Assembly: GCA_001839685.1 (NCBI GenBank)
Contig: MLAK01000599.1
Coordinates: 27,666 to 91,665 of the forward strand
Reading direction: 5' to 3'
Source of the DNA: Tritrichomonas foetus
Taxonomy: Eukaryota; Parabasalia; Tritrichomonadida; Tritrichomonadidae
DNA: 64,000 nt
Part shown: in pieces, positions 21,335-30,075 of the stretch
Numbering within the stretch: the stretch's first letter is position 1
Layout of the letters: each line of letters opens with the position of its first letter
The notes under the pieces: model-generated
What the model saw: the letters and a program-made list of their open reading frames with translations, nothing else
Told to the model about the DNA's origin: nothing
The model's database searches: none
Made by a program: the position numbers and the translations under genes

Positions 21335-22480
21335 ATGTCTCAACCCAAGAAATCCTCAAAACAGAAGCAAAAAGAAGAGCAGGCGCAGATTAATTTCGAC
21401 CCATCCACCACGAACATTGACGAATTACTTCCACACTTAATTAAATCTAAACATATTATTGGAATATCCACAGTTCTCGAAGCATATCACGAGAAAATTC
21501 AAGACTCGACTTTACTTTCAGTATGCGTTTATTTAGCTCGCAATCCGGGATACGCCTCGCTCATCGAAAAATTCTATGAACGACTCAATAAAAATTATCC
21601 AGTCCAGGTTGCCTCAATTAAAGCATATATTTTAATCAACAGCAGCACGCCAGGAACTCGTCAAGAGATGTGCAATAAAGCGGTCGCCATTCTCGAAGAA
21701 GCTCGAAAATCAGATAAGAAAAATCCACAAATTCTTTTCAACTTAGCCTATATCTACGCTTTGCTCCACAATAAAGAATTGTCATTCACATATCTAAAAG
21801 GTGCCCTCGCTAAGCATAAGAAAAGACTACCCTATGCATCCGCTTTATTATTAATGATCAGAATATTAAGGTCAAACTGCCAAACTGAAGAAGCCCTTAC
21901 ATTAGCAAATTATTCATATGATTTGCTCAACAGGTACGATAGAAACATTTCAATTGAGGGAATGTTTGCTGCAGCCGAAAAAGGAGATATGAGTCGAATG
22001 GAATTTTTCTTCCAGAAATTGAAGAAGAACTACAAAAAAGACACAACTGCAATGGAATCTGTCACAAAAATTAATTTGATGCTCGGCAAGATTCAAAATG
22101 CAACAGAATGTTTCCAAACTTGGTCAGAATTTGATAAAGAATCACCAGAATTCTTTTTCTGTTGTGCCCAGCTTTGTCTAGCTGCTAATGATACAACAGA
22201 AGCATTGCACAACCTTCTTTTCGCAATCCAGCTCGATCCTGAAAATGCAGAATATATTGCAAACCTTGCAACCATTTTATTCAAAACTGGATCAAAGGAT
22301 AAAGCCTGCGACTATGCTCGTGCCGCAATTAGAGCAAATCCAGACTCAGTTCATGCATGGCTGGCAATGTCATCTGTCACAGCCGATGAAACAGAAGCAC
22401 GCGAATGCTTGAACAAGGCAATCGAACTTAGAAAGACTGTTGTCGATTTGAGTGGAATCTCAATTATCTTGAATGAATAA
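21335..22480 (+). CDS. TPR-repeat protein, function unknown
   Basis: A 381-residue protein with a basic, Gln-rich head (MSQPKKSSKQKQKEE) and then helical TPR-type repeats. The clearest are near 130-165 (NPQILFNLAYIYALLHNKEL) and 270-350 (AQLCLAANDTTEALHNLLFAIQLDP, then NLATILFKTGSKDKACDYARAAIRANPDS). No second domain is visible. It is a scaffold for a protein complex, but which complex cannot be told. Confidence 0.8.
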   Translation: MSQPKKSSKQKQKEEQAQINFDPSTTNIDELLPHLIKSKHIIGISTVLEAYHEKIQDSTLLSVCVYLARNPGYASLIEKFYERLNKNYPVQVASIKAYILINSSTPGTRQEMCNKAVAILEEARKSDKKNPQILFNLAYIYALLHNKELSFTYLKGALAKHKKRLPYASALLLMIRILRSNCQTEEALTLANYSYDLLNRYDRNISIEGMFAAAEKGDMSRMEFFFQKLKKNYKKDTTAMESVTKINLMLGKIQNATECFQTWSEFDKESPEFFFCCAQLCLAANDTTEALHNLLFAIQLDPENAEYIANLATILFKTGSKDKACDYARAAIRANPDSVHAWLAMSSVTADETEARECLNKAIELRKTVVDLSGISIILNE

Positions 22481-23494
22481 ATTTATTTTAAAATTATCTT
22501 TCCTTGTGACTTTAGCACAAAAATCATAAATTTTTATCAAACTGTTTGAAATTAACGACGTTATGTAACTTTTAAAATAATTTATCTTGCACTATTGATT
22601 GTGCATTCAGATGTGACTTTTACTTAGGTATTTTCCATCTAGCTTAATTCGCCGAATATATCTTTCAAGCTCGATCATGAGAAAAACTTATTTTTCATAG
22701 TCAAATGGTGAGAAGAAAACTCAATTGCTGCTGATTTTATGATATTTGCCAGAGTCTGAATAATTTTTCAGAAAATATTAGTCAGTTATATGAATGTTGA
22801 GTTATGTAGAAATTGATTGAGCAGAGTGAAGTCGACAGAACTTCAACAAATTCGAAAGAGTGTCTTTACTGATTACATAAGTGTCATTATATATGATATA
22901 ATAAACATGTAAATAAATGTGCAGTTCTTTTGTTTATGCAATAAGTCAAAGAAGGCATATAAGAATTTATAGTTTGTATTATTGTGCAATTTTTTTTAAT
23001 TAAGAAGATTATGTCGTTATTTAGTGATTAAAATCATTTATTGATCTCTTTCTGAACATTGCTGCACTACGTTACAAAAATGAATGGATCCAATTAATCC
23101 AACTAATGACAAAATAAGTCTAGCTATTATTTCGTCTGGCAGAAAATAAAATATAAGTGATGAAAATTCATTATTTCATCGCTTAACTCGATTTACTGTG
23201 ATTAATGGTGTTTTATTGGGTATTTCGGTCCCATTTTTTGAGCATATCTTTCACTCTATCATTTCTTTGATGTAGTGCGCAAAGAATCGATTCATTAACT
23301 TTATCATTGTAACTTTTTATAGGAATTAGTTTTAATCGACGAGAGACAATCAGAATTATGAATCTTCAATCTTTAAATCATATTAAAGAAGATGCTTTAT
23401 TTTAGTAATCATTAAGAAATCTGGCTTAAATTTATTCTGTAAAGATTCACATATTGTTTTAATTTGTGTATTTATTTTGAGTGAATGATATCGA
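22481..23494. other. 1-kb intergenic region, no gene seen
   Basis: AT-rich, with stops in all frames at short intervals. I looked for tRNA arms, 5S and spliceosomal RNA motifs by eye and saw none. It lies upstream of nothing intact, because the next item is a gene remnant on the other strand. Confidence 0.5.
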
Positions 23495-23773
23495 TCAATT
23501 AATCTCTTCAATTGTTTCTTTGATTGGTTCGTAACCTGAATTCAATATGTGCTCTTCATAATAAACAATACTTAAAAGAAAATAATTATCTAAAAATGAT
23601 ATAATAATATCAGCATTTTCTATTGTTGTTTTTGATTCATTGCAATTCGAATACAGTTCCCCAATAAATTTATCATCAGAAACATGCCACCATTTTTGCA
23701 CTTTTTGAATTCTACCAGTGTAATCACGACACTTTCTCACATGATGGCTCTTTTTTGAATCGAAGTCAAGATA
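23495..23773 (-). pseudogene. Remnant of a ubiquitin carboxyl-terminal hydrolase (USP, C19) C-terminus
   Basis: The minus-strand frame is open from a stop near 23774 to TGA 23497-23495 and has no ATG. It reads KKSHHVRKCRDYTGR, then KWWHVSDDKFIGELYS, then FLLSIVYYEEHI. The order His, Arg-Asp, Trp-Trp-x-Val-Ser-Asp-Asp, then a hydrophobic strand ending Tyr-Tyr-Glu, fits the last part of a USP domain, where GHY and WxxFDD are followed by AYxLFYE. The catalytic Cys box and most of the domain are absent: only about 120 bases separate it from the next gene. I call it a truncated pseudogene, with moderate confidence in the family. Confidence 0.45.
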
Positions 23774-23905
23774 TTAGGTAATTCTAAAAATCAGCCCATG
23801 GAATAAAATAAAGAAGTTAGAGATTTATTTATAATCTTATTTAAATAAAACTTATAAAATAGAGTGTTACACAGCTGTGCATGATGGAAAAGTTATCATA
23901 TTAGC

Positions 23906-25219
23906 TCAGTCGAGTGGAATGATTGTTTGGCCGCGTGATGCTCCTGAAGCAGCGATTGATTTCTTCACTCGTTTAGTTGCATTCTTGAATTTTTCTTTTG
24001 TTTGTTTCTTTGCAATTCTTCTTTGCTTGTTGTATTCCTTGATTGCCTTTTTCCTTGCTTTTGCCTCTTCTTTTGTTTCATTTGGTTTTGGTTGCATATT
24101 TGGTGGAACAATTTCGTTATCTGGTTCTTCTTCTTGTTGCTTTGGTTTCTTTTGCTTTTTCTTTATTGGTATATTTTCATCTCTGACTTTTCCTGGGCGA
24201 TTTTCTGTTGTCGAGTATGTATCAATGATTGATTCACAATCCCATTTTTCTTTAGGTTTCTGTTCTTCTTCTTCTTTATGGTTATCTTCATCATCACTTG
24301 GTAATTGAATGTTTACTCTGTTAGTTTTGTCAGTTTCTGGCGGCTTCTCCATATACGCCATTGGATTTTTAAATTTGTCGAAATCATCGATAACATCATC
24401 CCAGTCAATTTCGTCTTTTCCATCGTCATCATCCTCTTCCTCTTCGGGCTCTTCTTCTTCGTTGTAAACAGTATTAAGCAAGTGCTCGACTTTTTCTTCA
24501 ACATAGTCCATAGCTTCTGAACGATGAGAAATGTGGCTGGCATGTGATGGTGCGTAACTCACGCGTGATTTGGCGACTGATTTCTTCATTCCCGATTTTG
24601 CATCAAACACTTCACCTTCGTCATCATCGTCGTCAAATTCCTGGTCTTCTAAAGCTAACGCCTTAGCAAAGAAATCATCATCAAGCTCATCAACATCTTC
24701 ATCGTCCATGGCTGCCAATACTTCTGGGTCAATTCCGTTGGCAAGAAGGTTGTCGGTATCATCAACCAGTTTGGGAAGCGTTGGGTCTATTGTTGAACCG
24801 AAAACATCGCGGTCAAATCCAAGCTTATCAACCAAACGATCGACATCTGTGATTTCTCTCTTTTTGAGGTCGTGGACTGAACCGTCAGGTGCGACAAAAA
24901 CGCCATCGTCGGCTTCTTCATCAATAGCTTTGAAAAATTTAGTGTAATCTTCGCCATCGTCGATATCGATACCAAAATATTTATTGTATTGGGCGCCAAT
25001 GCCTTGTTTCGTACATTTTGGAAGATCTTTAATGGGCGTAGCGTCTGGCTGCATCTCTTTCGCGAGTCTGTCAACTGTATCATTCTTTACATCGGAACCA
25101 ATATAAATTGGTACAAGAACTTTTTGCGAAGCATTGGGGTCGTGACTTAATGGATCTTCTACCGATCGATCAACCAGTTGAAATGTAACTACCTTCCTTT
25201 TGTCGATTTTTTTACTCAT
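23906..25219 (-). CDS. LTV1: LTV1 homologue, 40S ribosome biogenesis factor
   Basis: This 437-residue protein starts MSKKIDKRKVVTFQLVDRS, followed by EDPLSHDPNASQKVLVP, which is the LTV1 signature. The middle is strongly acidic, with runs of Asp and Glu, and holds the conserved YFGIDIDDGEDYTKFFKAI region. The C-terminus is the expected basic helix (ETKEEAKARKKAIKEYNKQRRIAKKQTKEKF, split here for length). LTV1 joins late pre-40S particles with Enp1 and Rps3 and is removed by casein kinase 1 before nuclear export and final maturation. Length fits the family (about 460). Confidence 0.92.
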   Translation of the reverse strand: MSKKIDKRKVVTFQLVDRSVEDPLSHDPNASQKVLVPIYIGSDVKNDTVDRLAKEMQPDATPIKDLPKCTKQGIGAQYNKYFGIDIDDGEDYTKFFKAIDEEADDGVFVAPDGSVHDLKKREITDVDRLVDKLGFDRDVFGSTIDPTLPKLVDDTDNLLANGIDPEVLAAMDDEDVDELDDDFFAKALALEDQEFDDDDDEGEVFDAKSGMKKSVAKSRVSYAPSHASHISHRSEAMDYVEEKVEHLLNTVYNEEEEPEEEEDDDDGKDEIDWDDVIDDFDKFKNPMAYMEKPPETDKTNRVNIQLPSDDEDNHKEEEEQKPKEKWDCESIIDTYSTTENRPGKVRDENIPIKKKQKKPKQQEEEPDNEIVPPNMQPKPNETKEEAKARKKAIKEYNKQRRIAKKQTKEKFKNATKRVKKSIAASGASRGQTIIPLD

Positions 25220-25270
25220 AAAATCTTAATGATTTTGAAACTATTGAATTTTTTTTGCATGACCAAAGAT

Positions 25271-25280
25271 TAAACGTTCT
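25271..25280 (-). promoter_or_regulatory. AGAACGTTTA element upstream of LTV1
   Basis: Read on the minus strand, AGAACGTTTA lies about 52-61 bases before the LTV1 ATG. It shares the AACG/CGTT core with elements near other genes in this window. Confidence 0.3.
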
Positions 25281-25359
25281 CTTCATTCATCAAAGTTTTT
25301 CACCAGATTTGATGAAATAAATGGCCGCCCAAAAAATTGAATGTTGCTTTCAAAAAGAA

Positions 25360-25404
25360 ACGTGCACGTGATGGTTTTTCATGGAATGTGACATGAAAAC
25401 CATC
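25360..25404. repeat. Palindrome ACGTGCACGT beside a 13-14 nt hairpin
   Basis: A perfect 10-base palindrome at 25360-25369 abuts an inverted repeat. The left arm GATGGTTTTTCATG (25370-25383) pairs with CATGAAAACCATC (25392-25404) across an 8-base loop, with one bulged T. It lies between the divergently transcribed LTV1 and UXS genes. Confidence 0.7.
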
Positions 25405-25718
25405 AATCAATGGGGAAATTTTTGAAAGGTTTTCAGAAACACCTGGACTGGTATGAACTTTTTGTATAAATGAGCCAATTCATGTATTTTTTCAGGGTGA
25501 GGATACATTTAAATGTAATAATTTCAGGTCTCAAGTTTATAACAATGTTAGAGGACTCGCCACCAGGAGTTGTTTCTTCTTAATTAGTGATAGGTGCACG
25601 ATTACTGAACTCAATATAATAGGTAATTCATATCAAAAAGTTGACCAAAAGTCGAAATTGAATCAAGTAGTGATTAATATTCTTTCAATTCCTTTTATTA
25701 TCTTTTAACTTCGAAGTT

Positions 25719-26678
25719 ATGTCTGGACAATTAAGATATCTAGTAACAGGTGGTGCTGGTTTTATTGGAAGCCACATAGTTAATCAGCTTATGCAACAAG
25801 GCTGCAAAGTTACAGTTTTAGACAATTTTTTCACAGGCTCCAAAAGCAATATTGAGCATTGGATCGGCAACCCGAATTTTACTTTAATCGAAGGAGATGT
25901 CATCGATCCAATTGACGTTGAAGTAGATCGTATTTTCCATCTTGCATGCCCGGCTTCACCACCACACTATATGCGCGATCCAATCCAAACACTCGAAACA
26001 TCATTTCTCGGTACTCGAAATATGCTTCACCTCGCTAAGAAATACAACGCCCGCCTTCTTTACACTTCAACGAGCGAAGTTTATGGAGATCCCGATCAAT
26101 TTCACCATCCTCAAAAAGAGGAATATTGGGGTAACGTAAACTGCAGAGGACCACGAGCGTGTTACGACGAAGGAAAGAGGTCAGCTGAAACCTACTGCTT
26201 TGAATTCCATAGAAAATATGGAACCGAAATTAGAACAGCTCGTCTCTTCAATACCTACGGACCAAATATGGATCCAAATGATGGCCGCGTTGTCTCAAAT
26301 ATGATCATGCAGGCTCTCCAAGGAAAAGATTTGACAATCTACGGAACCGGAAAGCAAACGCGTAGCTTTGGATACGTGGAAGATACTGTTCGTGGTTTGT
26401 TTGCACTCATGGAGTCTGATTATGAACATCCAGTCAACATCGGAAATCCAACCGAGTTTTCTATCCTCGAGTTAGCTCAACTCGTCCAAAAGAAGATCAA
26501 TACGAACGTCAAAATTGTCTTCCAAGAGGCAGCAACTGACGATCCACAACAAAGAAAGCCAGACATCACGAAGGCAAAAACAATCCTTCACTGGGAGCCA
26601 AAAATTTCACTTGATGAGGGACTCGACAGAACTATCCCATACTTTCGTGATTTCGTTGAAGGAAGAAGGAAACGCTAA
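25719..26678 (+). CDS. UXS: UDP-glucuronic acid decarboxylase (UDP-xylose synthase)
   Basis: A 319-residue extended short-chain dehydrogenase. The NAD-binding loop is GGAGFIGSHI (residues 11-20), followed by the UXS hallmark HLACPASPPHYMRDPIQT, the Ser of TSTSEVYGDP, the catalytic Tyr and Lys in YDEGKR, and the substrate loop RLFNTYGPNMDPNDGRVVSN. It converts UDP-glucuronate to UDP-xylose. There is no N-terminal membrane anchor, so this is a cytosolic form and not the Golgi type II form. Very high similarity to both bacterial and eukaryotic enzymes is expected. The neighbour LTV1 is divergent and functionally unrelated. Confidence 0.95.
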   Translation: MSGQLRYLVTGGAGFIGSHIVNQLMQQGCKVTVLDNFFTGSKSNIEHWIGNPNFTLIEGDVIDPIDVEVDRIFHLACPASPPHYMRDPIQTLETSFLGTRNMLHLAKKYNARLLYTSTSEVYGDPDQFHHPQKEEYWGNVNCRGPRACYDEGKRSAETYCFEFHRKYGTEIRTARLFNTYGPNMDPNDGRVVSNMIMQALQGKDLTIYGTGKQTRSFGYVEDTVRGLFALMESDYEHPVNIGNPTEFSILELAQLVQKKINTNVKIVFQEAATDDPQQRKPDITKAKTILHWEPKISLDEGLDRTIPYFRDFVEGRRKR

Positions 26679-27085
26679 AAAGGAAAAACATAAAATATGA
26701 TCATAAACGATACATCTTTACTTAGTTTTCTTATGAATATAGAATCTAAATGATATCACTATATTAATCTTGTTTTCATTTTTTTTTTTTTTCAACTGCT
26801 GCTATTTTTTTTTCACCAGGTAATGAATTGATAATTCTGATGAGATGTAAACCAATTTTTATCGGTCATAAAACTCTGACTCCGACCGAAAAACTTTTTT
26901 TAGTAATGATAAAATGATTAGTCTAGAGAGAACATTGAATCTAAAAAAGATAAAATTAATTGAATTAGATTTTTTAGAGATTTGGTATAGTATCATACGG
27001 AAATGGATAATATATTTTTTTTCTTGAATTGTTATTAGGAAAATTGATCTTACAAAATCAGATATTATTCAAAACAATAAATATT
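26679..27085. other. Convergent intergenic region with T runs
   Basis: Between the 3' ends of UXS and the dynein light chain. It contains several runs of 8-13 T and no gene. TAAA-type 3' end signals are plentiful but not diagnostic in such AT-rich sequence. Confidence 0.4.
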
Positions 27086-27454
27086 TTATTCCAAAAGTGA
27101 TCCAAAAATGACTGCAACAACAAGGAATGTTGATGTTTCATATGTCGTTGTCACATAGTTGTCGTGCTCTTCGTCCCATAGACACATTGATCCGGAAAAG
27201 AATGCTTGGCCGATCTTTTCGCTGAGGACAAGTTGAACTGAGAACTTGAAACGTGCTGGTGCAATTCTTTTAACGCATTTTCCAATTTCGTCGGTAGCTT
27301 CTTTCAATGTTAATGATGATTGTTTTGTATCGTAGGTGGTTTTATCAAATTTGTTAGTGAGTATCTTCTCGACTTCAGCTTTGATTTTAGAGACTGGGAA
27401 TGTATCTGATGGAAGCTGGAAAGTATTTTCAAGAAGGGCTTGTTGTTGTGCCAT
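27086..27454 (-). CDS. Tctex1-type dynein light chain
   Basis: The 122-residue product ends with the Tctex1 signature: KFSVQLVLSEKIGQAFFSGS, then CLWDEEHDNYVTTTYET, then LVVAVIFGSLLE. Length is typical (about 113-140). The N-terminal helix pair (SKIKAEVEKILTNKF) is also as expected. Tctex1 chains dimerise and bind intermediate chains of cytoplasmic, IFT or axonemal dynein; which dynein is served cannot be told. The start is the ATG at 27454-27452, directly after TCCGTTACTTTCA. Confidence 0.92.
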   Translation of the reverse strand: MAQQQALLENTFQLPSDTFPVSKIKAEVEKILTNKFDKTTYDTKQSSLTLKEATDEIGKCVKRIAPARFKFSVQLVLSEKIGQAFFSGSMCLWDEEHDNYVTTTYETSTFLVVAVIFGSLLE

Positions 27455-27460
27455 TGAAAG

Positions 27461-27502
27461 TAACGGATAACGAAAATAATAATAGGAAAAAAGTAAACGT
27501 TC
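27461..27502 (-). promoter_or_regulatory. TCCGTTA and GAACGTTTAC elements before the dynein light chain
   Basis: On the minus strand GAACGTTTAC lies about 40-48 bases and TTATCCGTTAC about 7-17 bases before the ATG. Both carry the CGTT/AACG core seen before beta-tubulin, B9D2 and the ENO4-like gene. Confidence 0.4.
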
Positions 27503-27945
27503 ACATCACAGAAAAATTTTGAATTTTGCTTTGCATAAATCTCGGAAATCAGCAAAGATAAAGGGCAACTCTCATGTCCAACGTGGTAAATATGTAATTG
27601 TCAATACGAATATTGCTATATGATAATATGATTTGATTTATTGACAATTGTTTCATCCACACTCGACCCGAATAACACAACAAATGAGTACAGAGAACTT
27701 TCGAAGATATTTTTTATATTAGAAACTACAAAACTAACAAGACCTTTGTTATGATAGGCAATGCGGTATGTAGTATTACTCTTATAAATGTTATAAATAT
27801 TCAAAACTATAGTTAAATATAAATACTCTTACTTGATCAACATGAGTTCATGAAATGTGATATAAAAAATGATACTATGATTCAATAATTTTGAATTCAT
27901 TTGATTTTTTAATCATTCAAAATTGCAGAAAAACGAGAAATCAAG
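27503..27945. other. Divergent promoter region, dynein light chain / IFT56
   Basis: About 440 AT-rich bases upstream of two flagellar genes transcribed in opposite directions. A short frame on the minus strand here has no family resemblance. AAAAACGAG lies just before the IFT56 ATG. Confidence 0.4.
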
Positions 27946-29628
27946 ATGATTGTTGGATCTAAGAAGAAAAAAACAGCACCAGTTCAGCAAGAAAAAACTC
28001 CCGATGTGAAGACAGTTATCGAAACAAACGAACAATACATTTTCAAGTATATAGAAAACCGAGATTATAGCGGCGCTGCTACATTTATCGAATTTCTTCG
28101 CGATGAGCTTCAAGTGCAATATACGAAAGAAATTGCGCTCTGGCACGGCTATGCATTATTTCACCTTGGCCAATATTCAGATGCGATAGAAATATACGAA
28201 AAACTTCAAGTTGAAGATCCAAATGATCAATTTTTAAATTTATATCTTTCTTCATGCCATTTCTATAACCAAGATTTTGACAAAGCGCACGAATATGCAC
28301 AAAAAGGGCCAGATTGTGATTTAAAAACGAGATTAATATTTCATATTTCTCAGCAAAGACATGACGAAGAACAACTTTTTCAGGCGCATTCACAAATGAT
28401 TGGAACTCTTGAAAATCAACTTTCTTTAGCCGCAATTCATTATACAAGATCTAATTTTCAAGATGCAATTGATATCTATCAAAAGCTTCTGATGATGCAT
28501 CCTGATTTTCTAGCCCTTCATGTTTACATTGCAATGTGCCAATTCAAAATGGACATGTTTCAAGAGTCAAATGATACAGTTGATCAATATCTTGCAGTTA
28601 ATTCTGATTCTGCCATTTCATTAAATTTGAAAGCATGTGACTATTTACATTTATTTGGACCAGAAATTGCCGAATCACAATTACTTCAAATCAGAAAATT
28701 TTCTTCTTCCTCGTACGAATTTGTTGATGCTTTGATTCGTCATAATGAAATAATTTTTCACAACGGCGAAGATGCTTTTTCAGTTTTACCAAAACTCGTT
28801 GAATCTTTACCAGAAACACGTTTTAACTTGGCTGTTTTATATTTAAGAGAAAATAACCCACAAGAAGCTTTCAACCTCCTTCAAGAAGTTGAACCAATTG
28901 ACATCAAAGAATCAATTTTGAAAGCAACTGTTTCTGTAGCAATGGGACAAGTAGCATTTGAACCAAATTTAATCGAAGAAGCAAATGTAACATATGCCGA
29001 AGTAGGCCAAATGGATATAGTGAAAGATACTGTTCCTGGTAGACAATGTCTGGCTTCATCAAAGTTTATTGTGGGTGATTTTGCTGAAGCTTTGCGAGTT
29101 TTACAAACAATTGAAGATGCTATTGGTGATACTGATGAATTTTGTTATAATAAAGGAATGGCACTAGCTGTACTTGGAAGATATGCAGAAGCAGAGAAAT
29201 ATTTCTTACAAGTGAATAATGAAACCTATAAAAAAGAGATTTTCTACGTTTCTTGGCTTTGTCGATGCTATATAAAGAATAAAAAGCCTGATAAAGCATG
29301 GGAATTATATGTTGATGCAACACCGACAGAAGATGCGAAAACATTACTGCAGATTATATCTACAGAGTGCTTCACTGCTGGTCAATACTTCTATTCAATG
29401 AAAGCATACGACGTTTTAGCACAATTTGATATGGATCAAACTAATAAAGATGGAATGATTGCGTCTGCTGTTGGCGTGTTTAGAGCAATTCTTGCACAGA
29501 GAGAAAGTCCAGAAAAAATTATTGATGTATTAACTACATTGAATAATGAGCCTTCTGCTGAACAGACGCTTCAAACCATTCAAGATTATGTTGAAAATTC
29601 GGATGATTTTAACATTGTTGAGTATTAA
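27946..29628 (+). CDS. IFT56: Intraflagellar transport protein IFT56 (TTC26/DYF-13), IFT-B complex
   Basis: A 560-residue all-TPR protein. Its N-terminus SKKKKTAPVQQEKTPDV and the segments TNEQYIFKYIENRDYSGAA, then LWHGYALFHLGQYSDAIEIY, then DQYLAVNSDSAISLNLKACD match TTC26/IFT56 in order and length (human 554). IFT56 is a peripheral IFT-B subunit that carries a subset of motility cargo, including inner dynein arms, into the flagellum. The dynein light chain is its divergent neighbour. Confidence 0.92.
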   Translation: MIVGSKKKKTAPVQQEKTPDVKTVIETNEQYIFKYIENRDYSGAATFIEFLRDELQVQYTKEIALWHGYALFHLGQYSDAIEIYEKLQVEDPNDQFLNLYLSSCHFYNQDFDKAHEYAQKGPDCDLKTRLIFHISQQRHDEEQLFQAHSQMIGTLENQLSLAAIHYTRSNFQDAIDIYQKLLMMHPDFLALHVYIAMCQFKMDMFQESNDTVDQYLAVNSDSAISLNLKACDYLHLFGPEIAESQLLQIRKFSSSSYEFVDALIRHNEIIFHNGEDAFSVLPKLVESLPETRFNLAVLYLRENNPQEAFNLLQEVEPIDIKESILKATVSVAMGQVAFEPNLIEEANVTYAEVGQMDIVKDTVPGRQCLASSKFIVGDFAEALRVLQTIEDAIGDTDEFCYNKGMALAVLGRYAEAEKYFLQVNNETYKKEIFYVSWLCRCYIKNKKPDKAWELYVDATPTEDAKTLLQIISTECFTAGQYFYSMKAYDVLAQFDMDQTNKDGMIASAVGVFRAILAQRESPEKIIDVLTTLNNEPSAEQTLQTIQDYVENSDDFNIVEY

Positions 29629-30075
29629 AATACTATTCTTTACTTTGATCCTTATCCCAATCTTTTCTTACTTTTTTTTTTCTTATTTCTTTCTTTTTTC
29701 CTTCTTTTGTTTTATTTTTGACTCAACTTCTCATATTTTTATACTGTTTGACCTTTCTCCAGGTAGTGAAATATATTATCACGATAAAAAACGAGATGAT
29801 GCAAAAAGAGGAAATTATTATCACAAAGCTTTGTTGCAGTTAAAGTATTGATCTATTATACAATCAAGAAGTAAAGTAATATACATCTTGATATTGTTTC
29901 GAAAAGAATTAAATTCAATCAATATGTTCGCTTTTAGAAAAAGTTATAAAGTTTCTGAAGAATTGGTGGAAATTCGACGAATGTTATTTGAATTAAAATT
30001 GCATTTGAATTGCAATCTACTGAGAATTCTTTAATAATGAATTGAAATATCGCTCTGTTCAAAAAGTTTCAATCA
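29629..30075. other. Intergenic region with pyrimidine-rich tract, no gene seen
   Basis: Holds a long T/C tract (about 29670-29710) directly after IFT56 and then AT-rich sequence. A 30-codon frame (YYHDKKRDDAKRGNYYHKALL) ends at about 29850; it is too short and isolated to call. Confidence 0.4.

Noticed and set aside
27616..27804. 62-codon minus-strand frame
   Set aside because: No family likeness, AT-driven composition, lies in a divergent promoter.
29546..29851. Frame ending YYHDKKRDDAKRGNYYHKALLQLKY after IFT56
   Set aside because: Overlaps the IFT56 3' end and a T/C tract; the last 30 residues look protein-like but too short to support.
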